DNA of 64,000 nucleotides from Solenopsis invicta (GCF_016802725.1 NC_052666.1:22039497-22103496); one strand, 5' to 3'; counted from the first letter of the stretch, positions 1-13,539 are shown. Numbers and translations are program-made. Notes: generated by a model not told the origin, from the letters alone.

Positions 1-1740
1 TAATAATGCATTTAGATATACTCTTCGTACGCGATAATTAAAAGATTTACCGGATAATGCAGGTGCCCGCTAAGAGCCGATGGGCTGGCAGATAGTTTGC
101 CAAATATAATTCACGTATTACGCGCATTTAATGCACATAGAGTATGCATTGCAAGCACATAATGTAAGAGGTACAGAATGAAAATCAATAGCAGTACTGC
201 AGATATGCTCAATCTATTTAAACGTACGTTTTGATAATTGAACATTGATAATGTGACTCAGTATTAATAATGACTCTTCACTGTTACTAATTAATTATCT
301 ATTGTAATACAAAAGCTCACTTTTTCCATTATAAGAGAGAATTTTCGCGTACAGACTTTACTGCCACGTGTGTAGTTTTTACACCGACATTTTTTTCATT
401 GTTCGAAATATTTGAGAGAGGGTAACAGTTAGAGATGCATACTCGTTTATTTTGGATCGTTACGAAACGAAACGTGTCGACTAAATGTAGGCTTCCTTTA
501 GAGCGCGCACGGAAATATTGCTCGTGCGGAAATTCCTTTGCGTTGTTTTATGTCATAGGGATGATCAATGGTAACTGAAAACGTCATTGGCCGCGCATAT
601 ATATGTCTTTTTTTCTACAAGTGTGCGATGGAAAGACTTTCTATTAATTGCTTCCGCGAGTTGAGCTTACGTCTACATCATATGATTATATACAGAATTC
701 TACTCGAGTTTAGTCAGTTGATTGAGTACTTCCGCAGACACTCTTTATTACATGATTCAATAAATTCTTTTCTAAAATCACAATTATGAAAAATTTTTTA
801 AAAGTTATTATGCCTTTTTTTAATAAAAGCACCTTATTGTTAGAAAAATTATTTGATACATATAAATATTAAATATAATATATAATATTAAAATATTAAT
901 TTTTCTGAGCTGCAAATTTTGATAAACAATGCATAATAAATGGGAATTAAATTAATACATTATTTATGAAATATACACAGTAATTTAAAAAATATATAAT
1001 AAATATTCTTACTATTATAAAAAATGTACATTGTGAAATGATATTATGTATTTAAGTTTTAATATCTTCGTCATTTTAGAAAACCATCAAAGCTTTTAAA
1101 GCTCAGTAAGCCAATCGATAAGTTACAAATCGAACAATGATTTACGATTATCAGGAAAGCTTTGAAAATTTTTGTACACTTCTGTACAACGAAAAGCTTT
1201 CAGGTGGTTTGGAATAATACATGTATAAAGAGCTGAGCCAGCATCTATATCAACTGCTCGATTGCTGGAGATAGTGAATGCTACGAGTTGAAACATTATA
1301 TGAACAATTTATACAATGTTGACTTGCAATTATCTTATTACAATTATATTTGATATATTATGTTACACTCTGCATAATTAATATATGTGCATTATTGAAA
1401 CTAAAATAATGAAGTTATATAAATTTATTTTAAATTATTACGATTGTTATATTTTATTAATAAGAGTATTAGCATTGAAAGCAATCTATCTAGGGTTCTT
1501 ACTAATGTATATAGTTTTTTTTCCATAGTATCTTTATACCACACAATTTAACCAAAATTTCGTTAGTTTGAATCTCAAGTAAAGTTTCATGTGAATAATT
1601 ATTCCGTTTCTCAATTAATAGTAAGTCGTTTCAATTGTTCTCTAATGAAAAGATGAGCATTGAACAGTTTGTCTTTCATGTAATGACTCTTCATTTTGAG
1701 TAGCTCATCCGATATACTCTCAAGACAAGATCCAAGTAAC
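1..1740. other. AT-rich non-coding stretch
   Basis: No gene is supported. The sequence is AT-rich throughout, with many in-frame stops. The only open frame of note (568-789, plus) has no recognisable domain and ends in AT-rich DNA. A weak inverted repeat at 1081-1210 is listed separately. Intergenic or intronic DNA is the simplest reading. Confidence 0.7.
1081..1210. repeat. Weak inverted repeat, about 20-bp arms
   Basis: The left arm (1081-1098, AAACCATCAAAGCTTTTA) pairs with the right arm (1191-1210, GAAAAGCTTTCAGGTGGTTT) with a 2-base gap, around a roughly 90-bp spacer. It could be a decayed miniature inverted-repeat element, but the arms are short enough for chance in AT-rich DNA. Confidence 0.3.
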
Positions 1741-2420
1741 GATTACCAATGCAAGCGATGAAAGACCGAGTCCGTGTACGTTAATGAAGTACCGCGCAGC
1801 AAAATGTCTGATCGCACTTGAACGTTTCGCTATATCGACCGCAGACTCGTCCTATCGGAACGAGGAAGCTGCAACAGGACCGGGTAGGCTCCCGAAGCAT
1901 CGGGAAAAGCAATATGCGCTGGGTCAATACCGCAAATAGTCTCGATCAGCATATTCGTGGATTAATATGACGTTCAGGTAGGTAACGTACCATCCAGAGT
2001 TGTATACCCTGCAACTTTGACCACCCCCGTGTGCCCCGCGTCCCACCCGGCAGCGGCCGAAATTGTTTCGAATTCTGCCACTGGCGAGTAAACCGCAACT
2101 GTATCGACCAGTCGAATCCTAGAAGCAATTGGGTCGTTTCAATTAACAAAACTGAATTTTCGCCATCTGTTAGGCTCGAAAATGCGACAATTTATCGCGG
2201 AAAATTCTATGGGCATAACACGTCGCCGGGACCGCGAAAAGATGGCCCGCGTTCACGAAAACTGTCCGAGAAGATAATTATTCAATTGGATTTTCGAGGT
2301 AACAAAGCGCCGCAACTGTCGACTAAACGTCAATACGATCCGAAGATTAATTATGTGTATCGTGCGTGGCACACGCACGCACGGATTCGGTCGATTTATT
2401 TCTATACAGCTTGCGTACAA
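1741..2420. other. GC-richer patch, possible UTR or regulatory DNA
   Basis: This patch is visibly richer in GC and CpG than its surroundings and has open frames on both strands (minus 1946-2149; plus 2031-2426), as expected when stops become rarer. Neither translation shows a known family. It contains a donor-like CAG|GTAGGT at 1974-1982 and small stems such as CCCGA/TCGGG near 1893-1907. A conserved non-coding element or untranslated exon is possible; nothing proves it. Confidence 0.4.
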
Positions 2421-3600
2421 TTGTAACGGTATTATTTGGTTGAAATCAAGAATTTTTCGTACATCAGTTGCATAAAAGCATTGCAAAAACATACCAATTA
2501 ATATTATTGACATTAAAGCAGATTTTGTTTATCAGTACTTATTTATTTGTAAACAATTAAAATATTAATTATCAACTCATTATTTTAAGCGCTAAATTTC
2601 AACTTTCCTCTCTTTTTCTCTTTTCCCTTTTTTTCTGTCTCTGTTGAATATTGATTATATTTACTCACGTCCATTTAATACTCTTTGTATATATAATTAC
2701 GAGATACAAAATTAAATTAATGTATTGAAAAAGAAATCTATTTGAAATGTACATATATTTTGAGAAATGATTGGAAAATAATACTCAATTAATGTCGCAT
2801 TAGATAGAGCTTATGGGTTTTCGTGAAATCCTATATGTCCCTTCCTGTCGAAATCAGTGCGCGTAATGGTCGATATAGGATGGCTTTACCTAATCTGGTG
2901 ATCCTATTTTAGAGCCGCTAAAATTCCATTCTACGAGATCCTACGAGCGCACGTCCTCGTGAGGACGAGATTCTATTGGCACCGCAATGTTATTGGATCG
3001 TGGCACAGACCGCGAGACTCTCTGTCGGAATAAAGATTCCTCGGCTTAGCATTCTTCACAACTGTCCTCGAAAGAAGTCAGACTCTTGCTTGCTCACTTG
3101 CTCGAAAGCGGCTACCATTGGTATAAGTTGCACAGTACGGATACGCTTGTCCCCGTGGTGGTATGTTCTTGCAATCGTAGTCGTCTGAGTTATTTGGCTC
3201 ATCCCACGAAGGTTGATAGAAGTATTGCAAGAATATCCCCGACCGTCGTTGCGGAACTATTCCAAGGACGTTCGTTGAATTTTAGAATTCCTTGGTCCGT
3301 GATGGCAATTGTACGAAGACAAATCTCGAATTGTTTGACCAGCTTTATTGAATTATGCGTATCAGAGAAATTGATTCAAATTAAAGTGTCGTAATGAAAC
3401 TTAGTATGCATTTGTGCATTCTAAACGAAAAATTTAAAGCCGATTATTTCATTTCTTGCATCTATTTGTTTAAGATCTGTGTGAGGGAATATCAACGTTG
3501 TGATCGCAATTTATGGAAAATATGCAACAGACAATATAAAAATTTATCGTTCCTCAAGCAAAGTTACGTGATAATAGCGTCACTCTCGTAGGATTTCTGC
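2421..3600. other. Non-coding stretch with a moderate-GC patch
   Basis: AT-rich to about 2830, then moderately GC-richer to about 3350. Plus-strand frames at 2976-3188 and 3086-3394 overlap in different frames and resemble no family I know. There is a small perfect stem at 2952-2967 (CGTCCTC-GT-GAGGACG) and a donor-like CAG|GTAATG at about 3600. No gene is supported. Confidence 0.5.
2603..2645 (+). repeat. Polypyrimidine tract
   Basis: There are 43 bases of almost pure C/T on the plus strand, with a single G. Tracts like this can precede 3' splice sites, but no AG with exon-like sequence follows closely. It is treated as simple sequence. Confidence 0.6.
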
Positions 3601-4002
3601 AGGTAATGGGAACACTTTCAGGGCTTAACAACATAGCTTTGTTAGATTATCGAAGCTTGCAGCTATTGGGAATTTCTATGCTTAAGGGATAATTGGGGAT
3701 TGTGCTGGCAAAGAAAGTATCGAGAATAAGACGGGAATAATGTCATCATGGCTTATATCAAATACAAAACAACCGGCTTTTACAGTGAATCGCTTAATAA
3801 GCCGAAGATCGCGGCATTTGGATGTATAAAGACACATGCGCTTTGTGGTTTTGTCATTAAATAAATTATAGCTTGTTACTGTTTCGACATTACCGATATT
3901 ATGCTAGGATTAGATAAAGTGGAATAATACGTTTGTCAGATACCTCTCGCACAACAACACATATTGCGTGTGATCAAAAGTTGAATACCAAATTATGATA
4001 TA

Positions 4003-4027
4003 CAACATTATTAATGTAATAATGTTG
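4003..4027. repeat. 25-bp perfect palindrome
   Basis: CAACATTATTA, a 3-base centre and its reverse complement form a perfect 11-bp-arm palindrome. It is AT-rich and lies in AT-rich DNA. It may be a cruciform-prone site or a residue of a small foldback element. Confidence 0.6.
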
Positions 4028-7000
4028 CTAGTAGTTATTTTCAACATTTCAATTAAAATTTATTCGTTAAATATTTTAGTTAATATGGAGCTTCAAATAT
4101 TTGATTAATAATACTTTAAATTATGTCCACTAAATTATGTAAGTTACATATAAGGATATAAAAATGGGGACGTGTAATACGTTGTAAAATAAGGGTATTA
4201 CGTATATAAACAATATTGTTGAAAATGTGTTTGAGACTTTGAGAATGAAAAATCAATGAAGATATATCTCGAAGAGTGTCGAAACTCTTCGGATGACCTT
4301 CAACGATTCTCTCGAAGTACTGCTGCGCAAAGCGGAGACTCTTAAGGGGTAGAACGTAGATACTGTGGCTAGACAGACGGGACCTCGGGGGATTTGAATT
4401 GAATTAAGAAGACTAATTTAGGCTTAATCCTCGGGTTAATTTAAAATGGGGAGGTGAAGCTCTTAATCCTGATAGATAAAAGGCAACGACATAGCGACGA
4501 TGCTCAACGGCGAAGAAACTTTGAGAGACTTCACCGCAAACAGAACTATGAGAACTGGGTGGTTAGAATCGTATAATCCTTTCAGAAATAATACACTGGA
4601 TTTAGAGTTGAACTAGTATTCTGTATTTTTATTCATAATCTGCGATTGAAATGAAGTTTTTAAGATTGTAATATTTCTTTCGGAGTATTCGGGTAATTAT
4701 CAACATTTTTATGATATAGACTAACTAATTACATAACATTATTTTATTGCATTACAGGATTAATTACTTTGTGATAAAATATGCAAATGTGATACTAATT
4801 TTTAATTTGCATTGTGCTTTTATATTTCATAATTAAATCGTCAAGTTTCTAATGTCACTTTCTTTCACGATATTTCAATATTACCGTCTTTTTCCTTTGA
4901 GATTTTCATCGAAAACTCCTTGCATTCCGTCGTGACTAAATTTTACACATACCGCTACGCGCGCGGAATTTTTGTCAAAGCGTCTCGTGAATAGGCGATG
5001 TGCAAATATTTCAATTTGAAATACTTGTGCCTTTTGTTGCATTACACTCTATTCAATAGGCCAACTCTTGTAGTTTTTGTGACAAAAAAAGTATTATAAC
5101 GAAAAACTGTATATTGACGAAGTTCGTACGTATACATCTTTAGAGAAACAAACTTTTGATTTTTGACACAGCAGTATACTATCACAGTTTGCCATTAGTA
5201 AAGAGCAAGTCGTGCTCATGAAATATTTCTATGTTATTACGCTCACTTGTCTGACATTAAGAGTCTAAACCATCTGTAAATTCATTTAATTAGCATTATT
5301 TCCTTCATTACCGAATCGTCTTACCTCATTCAACGCGACGGCGAGAACTACTGTCTACTATCTTCCGGTAATTAGTTCTACCTTTTGTCAAACAAGATAA
5401 AAGTGACAGCAACAGGAAAGTCAATTAACAGGATTAAAGCAAGTGAGAAGTTCACTGAAAATTTCGTGAAGCGCGACGAAAATTCTCTTAAGATAAGTCA
5501 ACTGTTTTAAAAGAAGATGTATTATTTCTTTTCGTTATTATAGGGATTAAAAAGTTGGATAAATATTGTTAATGAACACAGGCATTCGATGATTAAATCA
5601 GTTGCACTGAAAAAAACTCTAACATCATTAAATCTTTATTGGAAGAATAAAGAAATTACGTCTAAATTATTGTTTAATATTTGTTAATTTTGTTCTCGAA
5701 TTTATTAGTGCCGAAATAATTCCGAAAGTTATTGTCGAGGAAATGTTAATATTTTTTGATAGTCTGGACGTTGCAGATTCGTGTTTAGTGCTCATCCTGC
5801 AGCGATAGCGTAGAATAGTTATTACTTGATTATAGAGGAAATACATTTATCCATGGCGGAAATAAAGTGAACTATGTCGATGTTAACGACTTGCCTTAAG
5901 GCGAATCTTGTTGAATGAATGCAGAAATCGAGCAAACTGCGTCTACGAGAGTATCAAAATGGACACTCTTGTTGAGAATTAAGTTATCGCTATACAAGTA
6001 CAACATTATTCAGTTATTACTATTCACGACACAAGTTTATTTGTGAGAACAAAGTTAGTTTACGAGTAAGACGGCTAAACGGAGGGATATATAAAGCAGG
6101 TTACATTTAATATGCTCGAATTTATTACATAAAAGCATTTAATTATATAATATTATATAAGTTATATATAGAATTAAAATCATCATTCTATTGGTGATTT
6201 TTAAAAACTTTATCTTTTTATCATTTGATTCACAAATACAAATTTCTCATGATTGAGAGTTTGAGTTTTTATGTTTCTCAATTTCTAGTACCTAATTTTT
6301 TCTCTATTTTTGCAATACAAACTTTCAAATTTGAAAATTTAAAAATACTTGGAAAATCGTAATTCTTAGAATTTTAATTCATACAAATTAATTTAGATTA
6401 TGAGAATGGATGAATATTATTTATGAAACAAGGACCTCTGCATAAAATGCCCTTGCATGTTACATTCTCGGCTTATTTTCACATATTTATCAGTATTTTT
6501 TTTTGTTTGAAATAACCACTTCACTTGCAATTATTTTAATTTACAAACTTAATTTATCTTACCTTCTTAACATTCTCTTGTAAAATATACACTTTCTATG
6601 CTTTCGCGTACTCACACTCTAATTCCGCTTTCTACATATTATATTTATTCATGTGCTCTTCCGCTCGTTTTAATTACATTTACTTACTTATAAAATTTAT
6701 CTTATTTTCATTATTTTTCATTCTTACGTAATAAATTTTCTTTTTTTGCTACCCTTTCGTGCTCACATCTCTAACATCCCTCCATTTACATATTACATCT
6801 TGTCTAATTAAAATTTATTAAAACCAAAATTATTCAAATTAAATTTATTTTAAAAGTATATAATTTAATTTATATAATTTATGAATTGTTATAGTACTAT
6901 TATAATTAAAAAGAGATTTCTCTATAGTTGCATTTTTGTTGATCAATTCAATTAAAACTTCCTGAATTTATGATACAGTTGAATAAATGGATTTTGAAAT

Positions 7001-8840
7001 TTAATTTAATATATGTATTTGTGCATCACATTTGCAATCGCAATTCAATCGAGAAATTTTATTCAAATTTTTCTTGAGATATTGACTTAAAGAGATACTG
7101 ACTTTGTTTCTTACTCAATATATCCTACAATCTTGAGAGAAGGATGGTATACGTTAATAGTTTTCGAGTTTCAAAGTTTTCTTTATTGTTTTTTTTTTAT
7201 TTCAGAAATGAATAAAGAAGGAAATAATTATTTCCGAAAAATCTAACTTAAAGCTAAAAATTTTCAAAACACTAAAATTAAGCATTATAAAATACTGTTA
7301 TTGCTATATTTTCAGTATTCTGAAAAACAATGTTGGATGATAATTTTATGTGATTAAAAATATTGTATATTATTGTTAATATATACTAATAAATAAATTT
7401 ACATAAATAAGATTTTTTTAAATAACAATAAACTTTTTTCAGTACAGTGTTATTATCGAAGTGATAGTACATTCGTGCATTTTATTAGGAAGATATAATG
7501 GAGCAGTTTTTTTTAAATTATGTTTAAAATTCTATAAATTCATGATACAAACCTATAAAATGTTGATACAAATTTACAAAGACGATTGTCTATCGTGTAT
7601 ACAAATTTCTGAATAGTTATAAGATTGAAAAATGGTAGAAAAGTTTTGAAAATCGATACAATCACGCACGAGAATTGGAACACTGCGCTGATACAAGATT
7701 GGTCGCTCGGGAGATATAAATGAAACAATCAACATACGCGATCGATTCGAATTCCAACTATTTGCACACATCTACTAGTTAATCTATGTATTGTTATGTT
7801 ATCCTTCGAAACGCGATCACGATAAATAGTAAAGATACACTATCATATTTCGCAATTATTAAGAGATCATAAATAAATGTTTATCCTACGAGATAAACGA
7901 CCGAAACGACAACTCTTCATCGTACTTCGCATGAATTATTCCTTTGAAATGGAAATTGAAACGGTAGAAAATTAGAGTTATAAATTATTGTTTTGTGATG
8001 TTTACTCTTTCAACACTTGAGGTCGGACGTACTTCGTATCGTGCTATAGAGCTTAAATTAAAAAGTACTTAAAGAAGCATTTTTAGCTTAAGGTAATTTC
8101 ATTACCGTTTTAAAATCGATAACGGGAAATAATGTATGAATTGTCGGATCGAATCCACTGAAAATAAAAAAGTGAAAAATCATATTGGTATTGATTAGTC
8201 ATTAATAATTAATTTGAAAAGGAAAAAGTAGAATATTTAGCGTATCGTATTTTATAGTATGTTAAATATTTTATAACAATAAGATTGGTTGAAAAATATT
8301 TTTGTGGTATACAATGCATTATATATAAGATTGCTGCGAGTCTCGTATTGTATATTTGTGACCTTTTTGCACCTGATTTGGTAGGATGCTTTGTCCATTG
8401 AAACGCAGTCACTTCAAGTGTCACAAAACAAATTAAATATATTTAAATGTATTTTTTATCGCGCTTTGAATCTTCTTAATTGTAACATTATTTGCTTAAC
8501 ATTTTCGGATTGAGATTCAATAAGACCTGAGCAGAAAGATGGCCGTAATAAAATCGCAGTCGTAAATCTAACGTACAAACAAGTGACATTAATCATATCA
8601 CCAGATTAATTAAAATTATGGAAAATCGATAAATCGATCGTTTGTTAACAAATAAAGTTTGTTAATCCGTGAATTGTTTTACACTAGACAAAACAGACAC
8701 GCGTGTAGCGCGCGCTATTTATTTTGTAATCCTAGCTCCAGAGTTGGAATCAATACACAAAAAAGGTTACAGTATATGACTTTATAAAAAATATTACAAT
8801 AACTGTCAAAGTGTATGAGGACATCCGCTTACGATACAAA

Positions 8841-8854
8841 GTCGCGTACGCGAC
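8841..8854. repeat. 14-bp perfect CpG palindrome
   Basis: GTCGCGTACGCGAC is fully self-complementary and contains four CpG dinucleotides. It stands out in otherwise AT-rich DNA. A dimeric transcription-factor site is possible, but nothing here identifies the factor. Confidence 0.5.
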
Positions 8855-9863
8855 GCGATCGAACTTTGAATAACCGGAATAGAGGTACCTAAATCGCTGA
8901 ATAGAATCAACAATGTATTCGACTACCGATTTAACACGGCTTTTTCATCTAGAATTTATGTTTTCAGAATGAATTATGCATGCAAGAGTGAATTTTATTT
9001 ATATATTTTCGAATGATTATATCTTAAATTATTGTATTAAATCAAAACTTGATTAACGTACCATATCACATGGTATTAGAATGCAAACAATATTTTTGAA
9101 TTTTTTAAACAGAAGTTATGTATTTGAGACAGTGAGCGATACGTTTAATTGATAAGTGCAATTACAATTAGGTATTTTAAGATTTGTGCAGCATCTATAA
9201 GCTATAACTTCGGCATTTTTACATTCGGTATATTAGCATGATGTACCCAAAGACACATCTGAATTTGAATTATAAAAAAATTATTGTCCTTATAAATATT
9301 ACAGTAAAACAATAATTTATAATCCGAGCAAATTAGAGAGCTTTGAATTTTTTTATTTCTCCATTATAATGAACAATAGTAAAGCGCAATTAACATCGGC
9401 AGTGCCGTGTGATTATTTTATCCTGTGATTAGTACGCGCGATGGTAATTAACTATCTTTTCGCTAGTGTTGAGTTGTACAAGTGCAACGAACGAATTTAA
9501 TTGCGAGAAAAGAAGGAGGCTTGAGAGGCATCGAATAACGACAGAGAGCAATCATGGAGTCAGCAAATTATCATCTTTTACTTTATCTTCTTTGCGCGAA
9601 ATTAATCATTTGTCATTGTATTATAACGATTTTTTAGATGATAATGTCATTTCGTTAAAAAAAGAAATCGTTACTTATAATAATTATCAAATTTTAATTT
9701 ATAAAAGTAAAGATATAAAATTGCTGGAAAACGTTACGTTCTTTTATTATTTATAACGAGGGAAAATTTTAATTCAGTCTGGGACTTAATCTCTTCTTCA
9801 GTGAAACAGTTTCTATATAATTTTGAAAAGTTGCTGGGTTATAGAATAACGTGTCATCCTAAC

Positions 9864-9921
9864 AATTAGCCCCAACTATGCCGGTGTCCGATCCGCGGAC
9901 AGATTTCCTTGGGGGCTAGTT
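9864..9921 (+). other. GC-rich imperfect hairpin, about 58 nt
   Basis: AATTAGCCCCAA (9864-9875) pairs with TTGGGGGCTAGTT (9909-9921) with one bulged G and one G-T wobble. A second stem (GTCCG 9886-9890 with CGGAC 9896-9900) closes the apical part. The fold resembles a short microRNA precursor, but I recognise no known insect microRNA sequence in either arm and cannot compute a folding energy here. It lies outside any supported gene. Confidence 0.35.
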
Positions 9922-9925
9922 CGCG

Positions 9926-11090
9926 AATCAACTTTTAAAACTTCCTGCCAGAGGTTCATTAGTGATAACTCAAGCACGTCTGTCTACCATGAACGCGAAA
10001 ACTTCTACCCAAAGGATTGGCAATGTTCTTTTGAAAAATATGGAACGGCTCCTCACGCTCTTATTCACATGCTTCTTTTCAACTCGCTGTAATTCCGAGG
10101 AAAATATGTTAGACTTATGAAAATTGAGGGAGATGCAGTCTTTCGTATATAATATTTTGTATAAAATTGAATCCTAATGATTACAAAAGTTGCATTATAT
10201 TTACATTTCTTTATGTATGCTGTATTGAAGTTACACAATAACAATTTCCTTATGCAATTAAATTTAAAGAACTAAATAAAGGTTTTCTTTTACTGCAAAA
10301 ATTAAATAAAGCTTTGAAAAATGTAAAATTAAATTAATTAAAATTAATGAAATAATTAATTAAAATAAAGTACTTAAAAGTGCTAACTTAATATTATAAA
10401 AAAATATCAAACTACGTGTGAGTATGCGTCAACTATTTTAAAAATATATTTAATAACTTTATTTTGTAAGATAGAGCATCTAAATAGAAAAGAAATGCTG
10501 CAAATATGTTATTAAACATTATATTGTCAAGAATTTTACTAACGTGAGCGTAAATTGTGCGGAAGAGTATCTAGAAAATTACTACCGTGCTACCTTGAGA
10601 AGAAAGTGTATTTCGGGAAGCGCGATTACTGATCGTTGTTGTTATTACCGGGTATAATTACTAAAAGCTAAAGATAGTTAATCTAATCATTAGATGAGAC
10701 AATTTGCTGTGAGTTCTCGAACCGTGCAAGAGAGCACAGACCGATTGCTTTGAATTTGCGAATCAGAGAGGAATATATGGAGTCCACGTCTTGTCATTAA
10801 TCAATCAGTTAATTAGGGTCATTTTGCTATTAGGGCTCGTTATGGTTTGCGCCCTCTCCACGTTTGGTCTTTGACAGTCTAAAGTGCAGCGGTACTACTA
10901 TGAGTACTAGGACCAGTAAGTGCTACGATAGATTTTGAGAACCATAATTTACGTATATCATATGTCGTATGTAAATAGCAAAGTACAACGAAGTTTATGT
11001 GAAGCGTTAATAATTACTGAAATAATAATTATTAATTTGCATCTGTGTTGATTCTCTTAAAATTCTGAGTCTCTTTTAACGTAGCGATAT
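9926..11090. other. Gene-free stretch
   Basis: AT-rich between about 10.1 and 10.55 kb and moderately mixed from 10.56 to 10.95 kb. No frame or structure worth naming was seen. The mixed part might hold conserved regulatory DNA, but there is no direct sign of it. Confidence 0.5.
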
Positions 11091-11243
11091 CCTGAGAGAA
11101 AAAATTACTTGATATAAATATGTTAGTAATATTGTTCAAATAACTTTTATACCAAACCAGATATATTTACCTCAAACAAGTAATATTCATTTGTTTGATG
11201 TAAATAAAAATTATTTGAATAGTACTAATAATATACTTCTCTA
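11091..11243. mobile_element. Palindromic MITE-like element, about 150 bp
   Basis: The element shows nested imperfect inverted repeats: 11122-11149 pairs with 11205-11229, and 11164-11180 (TATTTACCTCAAACAAG) pairs with 11190-11206 (15 of 17 bases). The left end carries CTGAGAGAA and the right end its near complement TTCTCT, so the whole unit folds back on itself. It has no coding capacity, as expected of a non-autonomous element. The left end matches that of the element at 38391, suggesting one family. Confidence 0.5.
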
Positions 11244-12780
11244 AATCAAATGATCTTTATCAGTGTATTATTCGCTGTGATGATGTTAGAGCCGTCTATT
11301 GCGCCGTCGATACATATGTATATCATAAGAATGGCGGTATGATAAGACAATATGCAATTCACCATATATCTATGTATACTAAGAAAATTGAGCCGCAGGG
11401 CAACGTGCCAGAATCTCTTCTCCGACATCTCTAAATCCGGGATTAATACATTGGCATTTTAAATGCGATGTAAATCACCTGTTAAGCGAGACTCGACTTC
11501 AGCGTAGCATCTCATTAACTTTAACTCACGCTATGCGTTTACGAAAAAGGATAGTTGCGTGCCGCGTAAATGAGACTCGCCGCTCGTTGATTTTTCATTT
11601 GCCGCAATCATGCGTCTACGCACATTTACGCACACACGCATTTTCCTCATCGCGAGAATATCGCGGCTGATTCACTCCACGCACACGCACGTTATTGTCG
11701 TCCTGCGTTTCTCTAGCTCCCTTTTTTTCGACGATTTATCGCGCCGACCATTTGATTTGAAACGTTCCAGCGACTGAAAGGGCTTCAATGATTTCGACGA
11801 CACTCAGGGGAACGTTTTATTTTTTCCCATTTTTCTGTCTCTTTTATTTTTCAAGAGTAACGTTACTTTATGTTCGCATGCTCATCCGATAGCAATTAAC
11901 AATAGCGACTATGCTCGACTACTCGCAACTCTGTGTTTTATAGTAAAATATTACCGCAAATTGTTACATTAATAAAATTGAGAAAATATAGTTCTTTTTC
12001 ATTGTTCTGACATTTCTATGTCATATGTTATATTTATTGTTATATACAACACAGCTATTATTACGACAAAAATAGCATGAAGCGTACAATTATTACGTGC
12101 TCGTACGTACGTTGTGCAATTTGCTGTTTGTTTCTTTCTTTTTTCAAAAAGTTAAGAGACATTACGCTTGAATTTTTACTCAAAGAGCTCGGAATCGTCA
12201 CAATTGGAAAAGTGACAGTCCTAGATAGTAACGTGCAATTGACCGGAATTGTCGGATGCCATTACGGTAATTTATGTTCGAGTCCGATTTCGAGACACTG
12301 CCAGAAAACATTCCGAGAAGCGAGCAATTGTAAGTGAATAACAAAGTAAATCGCGTCGCGCGGGCATTTCTTCTCCCCTACCCTTTACGCCATCTCGAGT
12401 GTCGTCGCGTTGTTATTTACACATGATTGTTATAGTCGCGCGCCCTACTCCGCACGGGCACACCTCTGAAGTCCGCTACACATCAAGGTATGTACAAGCG
12501 CGTCGCGAGAAAAAGAGTGAAACATTTCTTAAATACTTCCGATCGAAGTATCTATTTACTGTGTCGAGAATGCTCCATTGACTAACAAGATATTCATGGA
12601 TCGTAGATTTTGTAACTCTATGGTTTTGGTGTACTTTGAGTACTAATCGATACGGCGCGTGCGACTAATCGATTTTGTTGTTAAACAGTTGGCAGAAGGG
12701 ATCGCCAGTCACCCCCGAGTCCCGGCACGGTCCGTCCGCTACCCGTTATTGATCGTGGATCGAGAAGATAATTCGCCGAT
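11244..12780. other. Gene-free stretch, mixed composition
   Basis: Moderate GC and many CpG-containing short motifs from about 11.5 to 11.8 kb (repeated CGCACA-type words) and again from 12.3 kb. The frames at 12077-12337 and 12399-12581 on plus show no family resemblance. No splice-framed exon was found. Confidence 0.5.
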
Positions 12781-12784
12781 AGGA

Positions 12785-13535
12785 GGCTCGTGCGGCCCCA
12801 GGAACGGACACAAGAATCTTCCCAAGGATCCTCCGATGTTGTGGAAGTGATCGCAGACGGTAGTCGGACCTCGGGAAACGGGATGAGTGTCGCGGAGTGT
12901 CGCGTTTCGGTAATTGCGTTACAAGCATCGCGTCGTGTATGAGAGGGACGTGTTTTGACGGGTAAAGGACGGAAAGAACGCGAAGGTCGAAGATGCGTGG
13001 CGAAAAATGCGTATCGAAAGCACGAGGAGCACAAAGGTGAGAGAGGTAGTGTAGTGAAAAGTATTTGGGAGTGCCTCTAAGACGGAGTAACGACTTCGCG
13101 AAAATTGCGAGGTGCCTACGTCACGCGAGCAGTAATGGCGGGCGAGGGGGAGCAACATCTTTTCCCGCTTGATTTCCGAGGAGCTTCCGATACGGAGGAA
13201 GTGGTTCCAGACGGCGATCGCGTCCTGGTGAAACAAAACGGGCGTCGCGGAGTACCGCGTTTTGGCGAGAGTTGCGTCGCAAGTATCGCACCCTGTGTAA
13301 ACAAAACGTGTTTCGACGGACAAAGAACGGAAAGAACGCGTGTCGAAGGTGCGTGGCGAAAAGTGCATATCGAAAGCACGAAGTGAGAAAAGTGATGCGT
13401 GATCAAAAGTGCTTGGAAGTGCCTGCAATGATGAATTCGAGAAAATTCCAAGATGGACGTGCGGCGAGCAGTATAATGGGAGCGGACGAAGGAAGCAACA
13501 TATTTTTTTTTTTCAATTTCCGGACGTAGTCATCA
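12785..13535 (+). repeat. GC-rich tandem duplication, about 2.2 units of 340-356 bp
   Basis: Two diverged copies of one unit lie head to tail, with the start of a third. Anchors are TGCGTGGCGAAAA at 12994 and again at 13350 (offset 356), CGCGGAGT at 12891 and 13246 (offset 355), and GCGAGCAGTA at 13125 and 13464. The frames of up to 169 codons on both strands repeat with the unit and look like by-products of its composition. Words such as AAAGTGC and GGAAAGAACGCG recur. It could be tandem promoter monomers of a retroelement, a minor satellite, or a duplicated untranslated exon. No LINE coding sequence was seen beside it. Confidence 0.7.
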
Positions 13536-13539
13536 AAAA

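Larger units (their letters stand above)
3601..9440. other. Long AT-rich gene-free stretch
   Basis: Almost 6 kb of AT-rich DNA, extreme between about 6.1 and 7.5 kb, with no credible reading frame on either strand. Minor features are a 25-bp palindrome at 4003-4027, an 8-bp stem at 4270-4291 and a 14-bp CpG palindrome at 8841-8854. The part around 4240-4640 is GC-richer but cannot be classified. The T-rich tract ending in CAG at 7203-7205 looks like a splice acceptor, but AT-rich non-coding DNA follows it. Confidence 0.65.

Noticed and set aside
4240..4640. LTR retroelement fragment
   Set aside because: The GC-richer block is reminiscent of an LTR, but no TG...CA ends, primer-binding site, second LTR or coding sequence could be found.
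7180..7206. Exon start after a strong T-rich acceptor
   Set aside because: AT-rich non-coding sequence follows, with no donor or frame.
12681..13529. Frames of 60-169 codons on both strands as genes
   Set aside because: They repeat with the tandem unit, overlap on both strands and show no domain; GC-rich repeat composition explains them.
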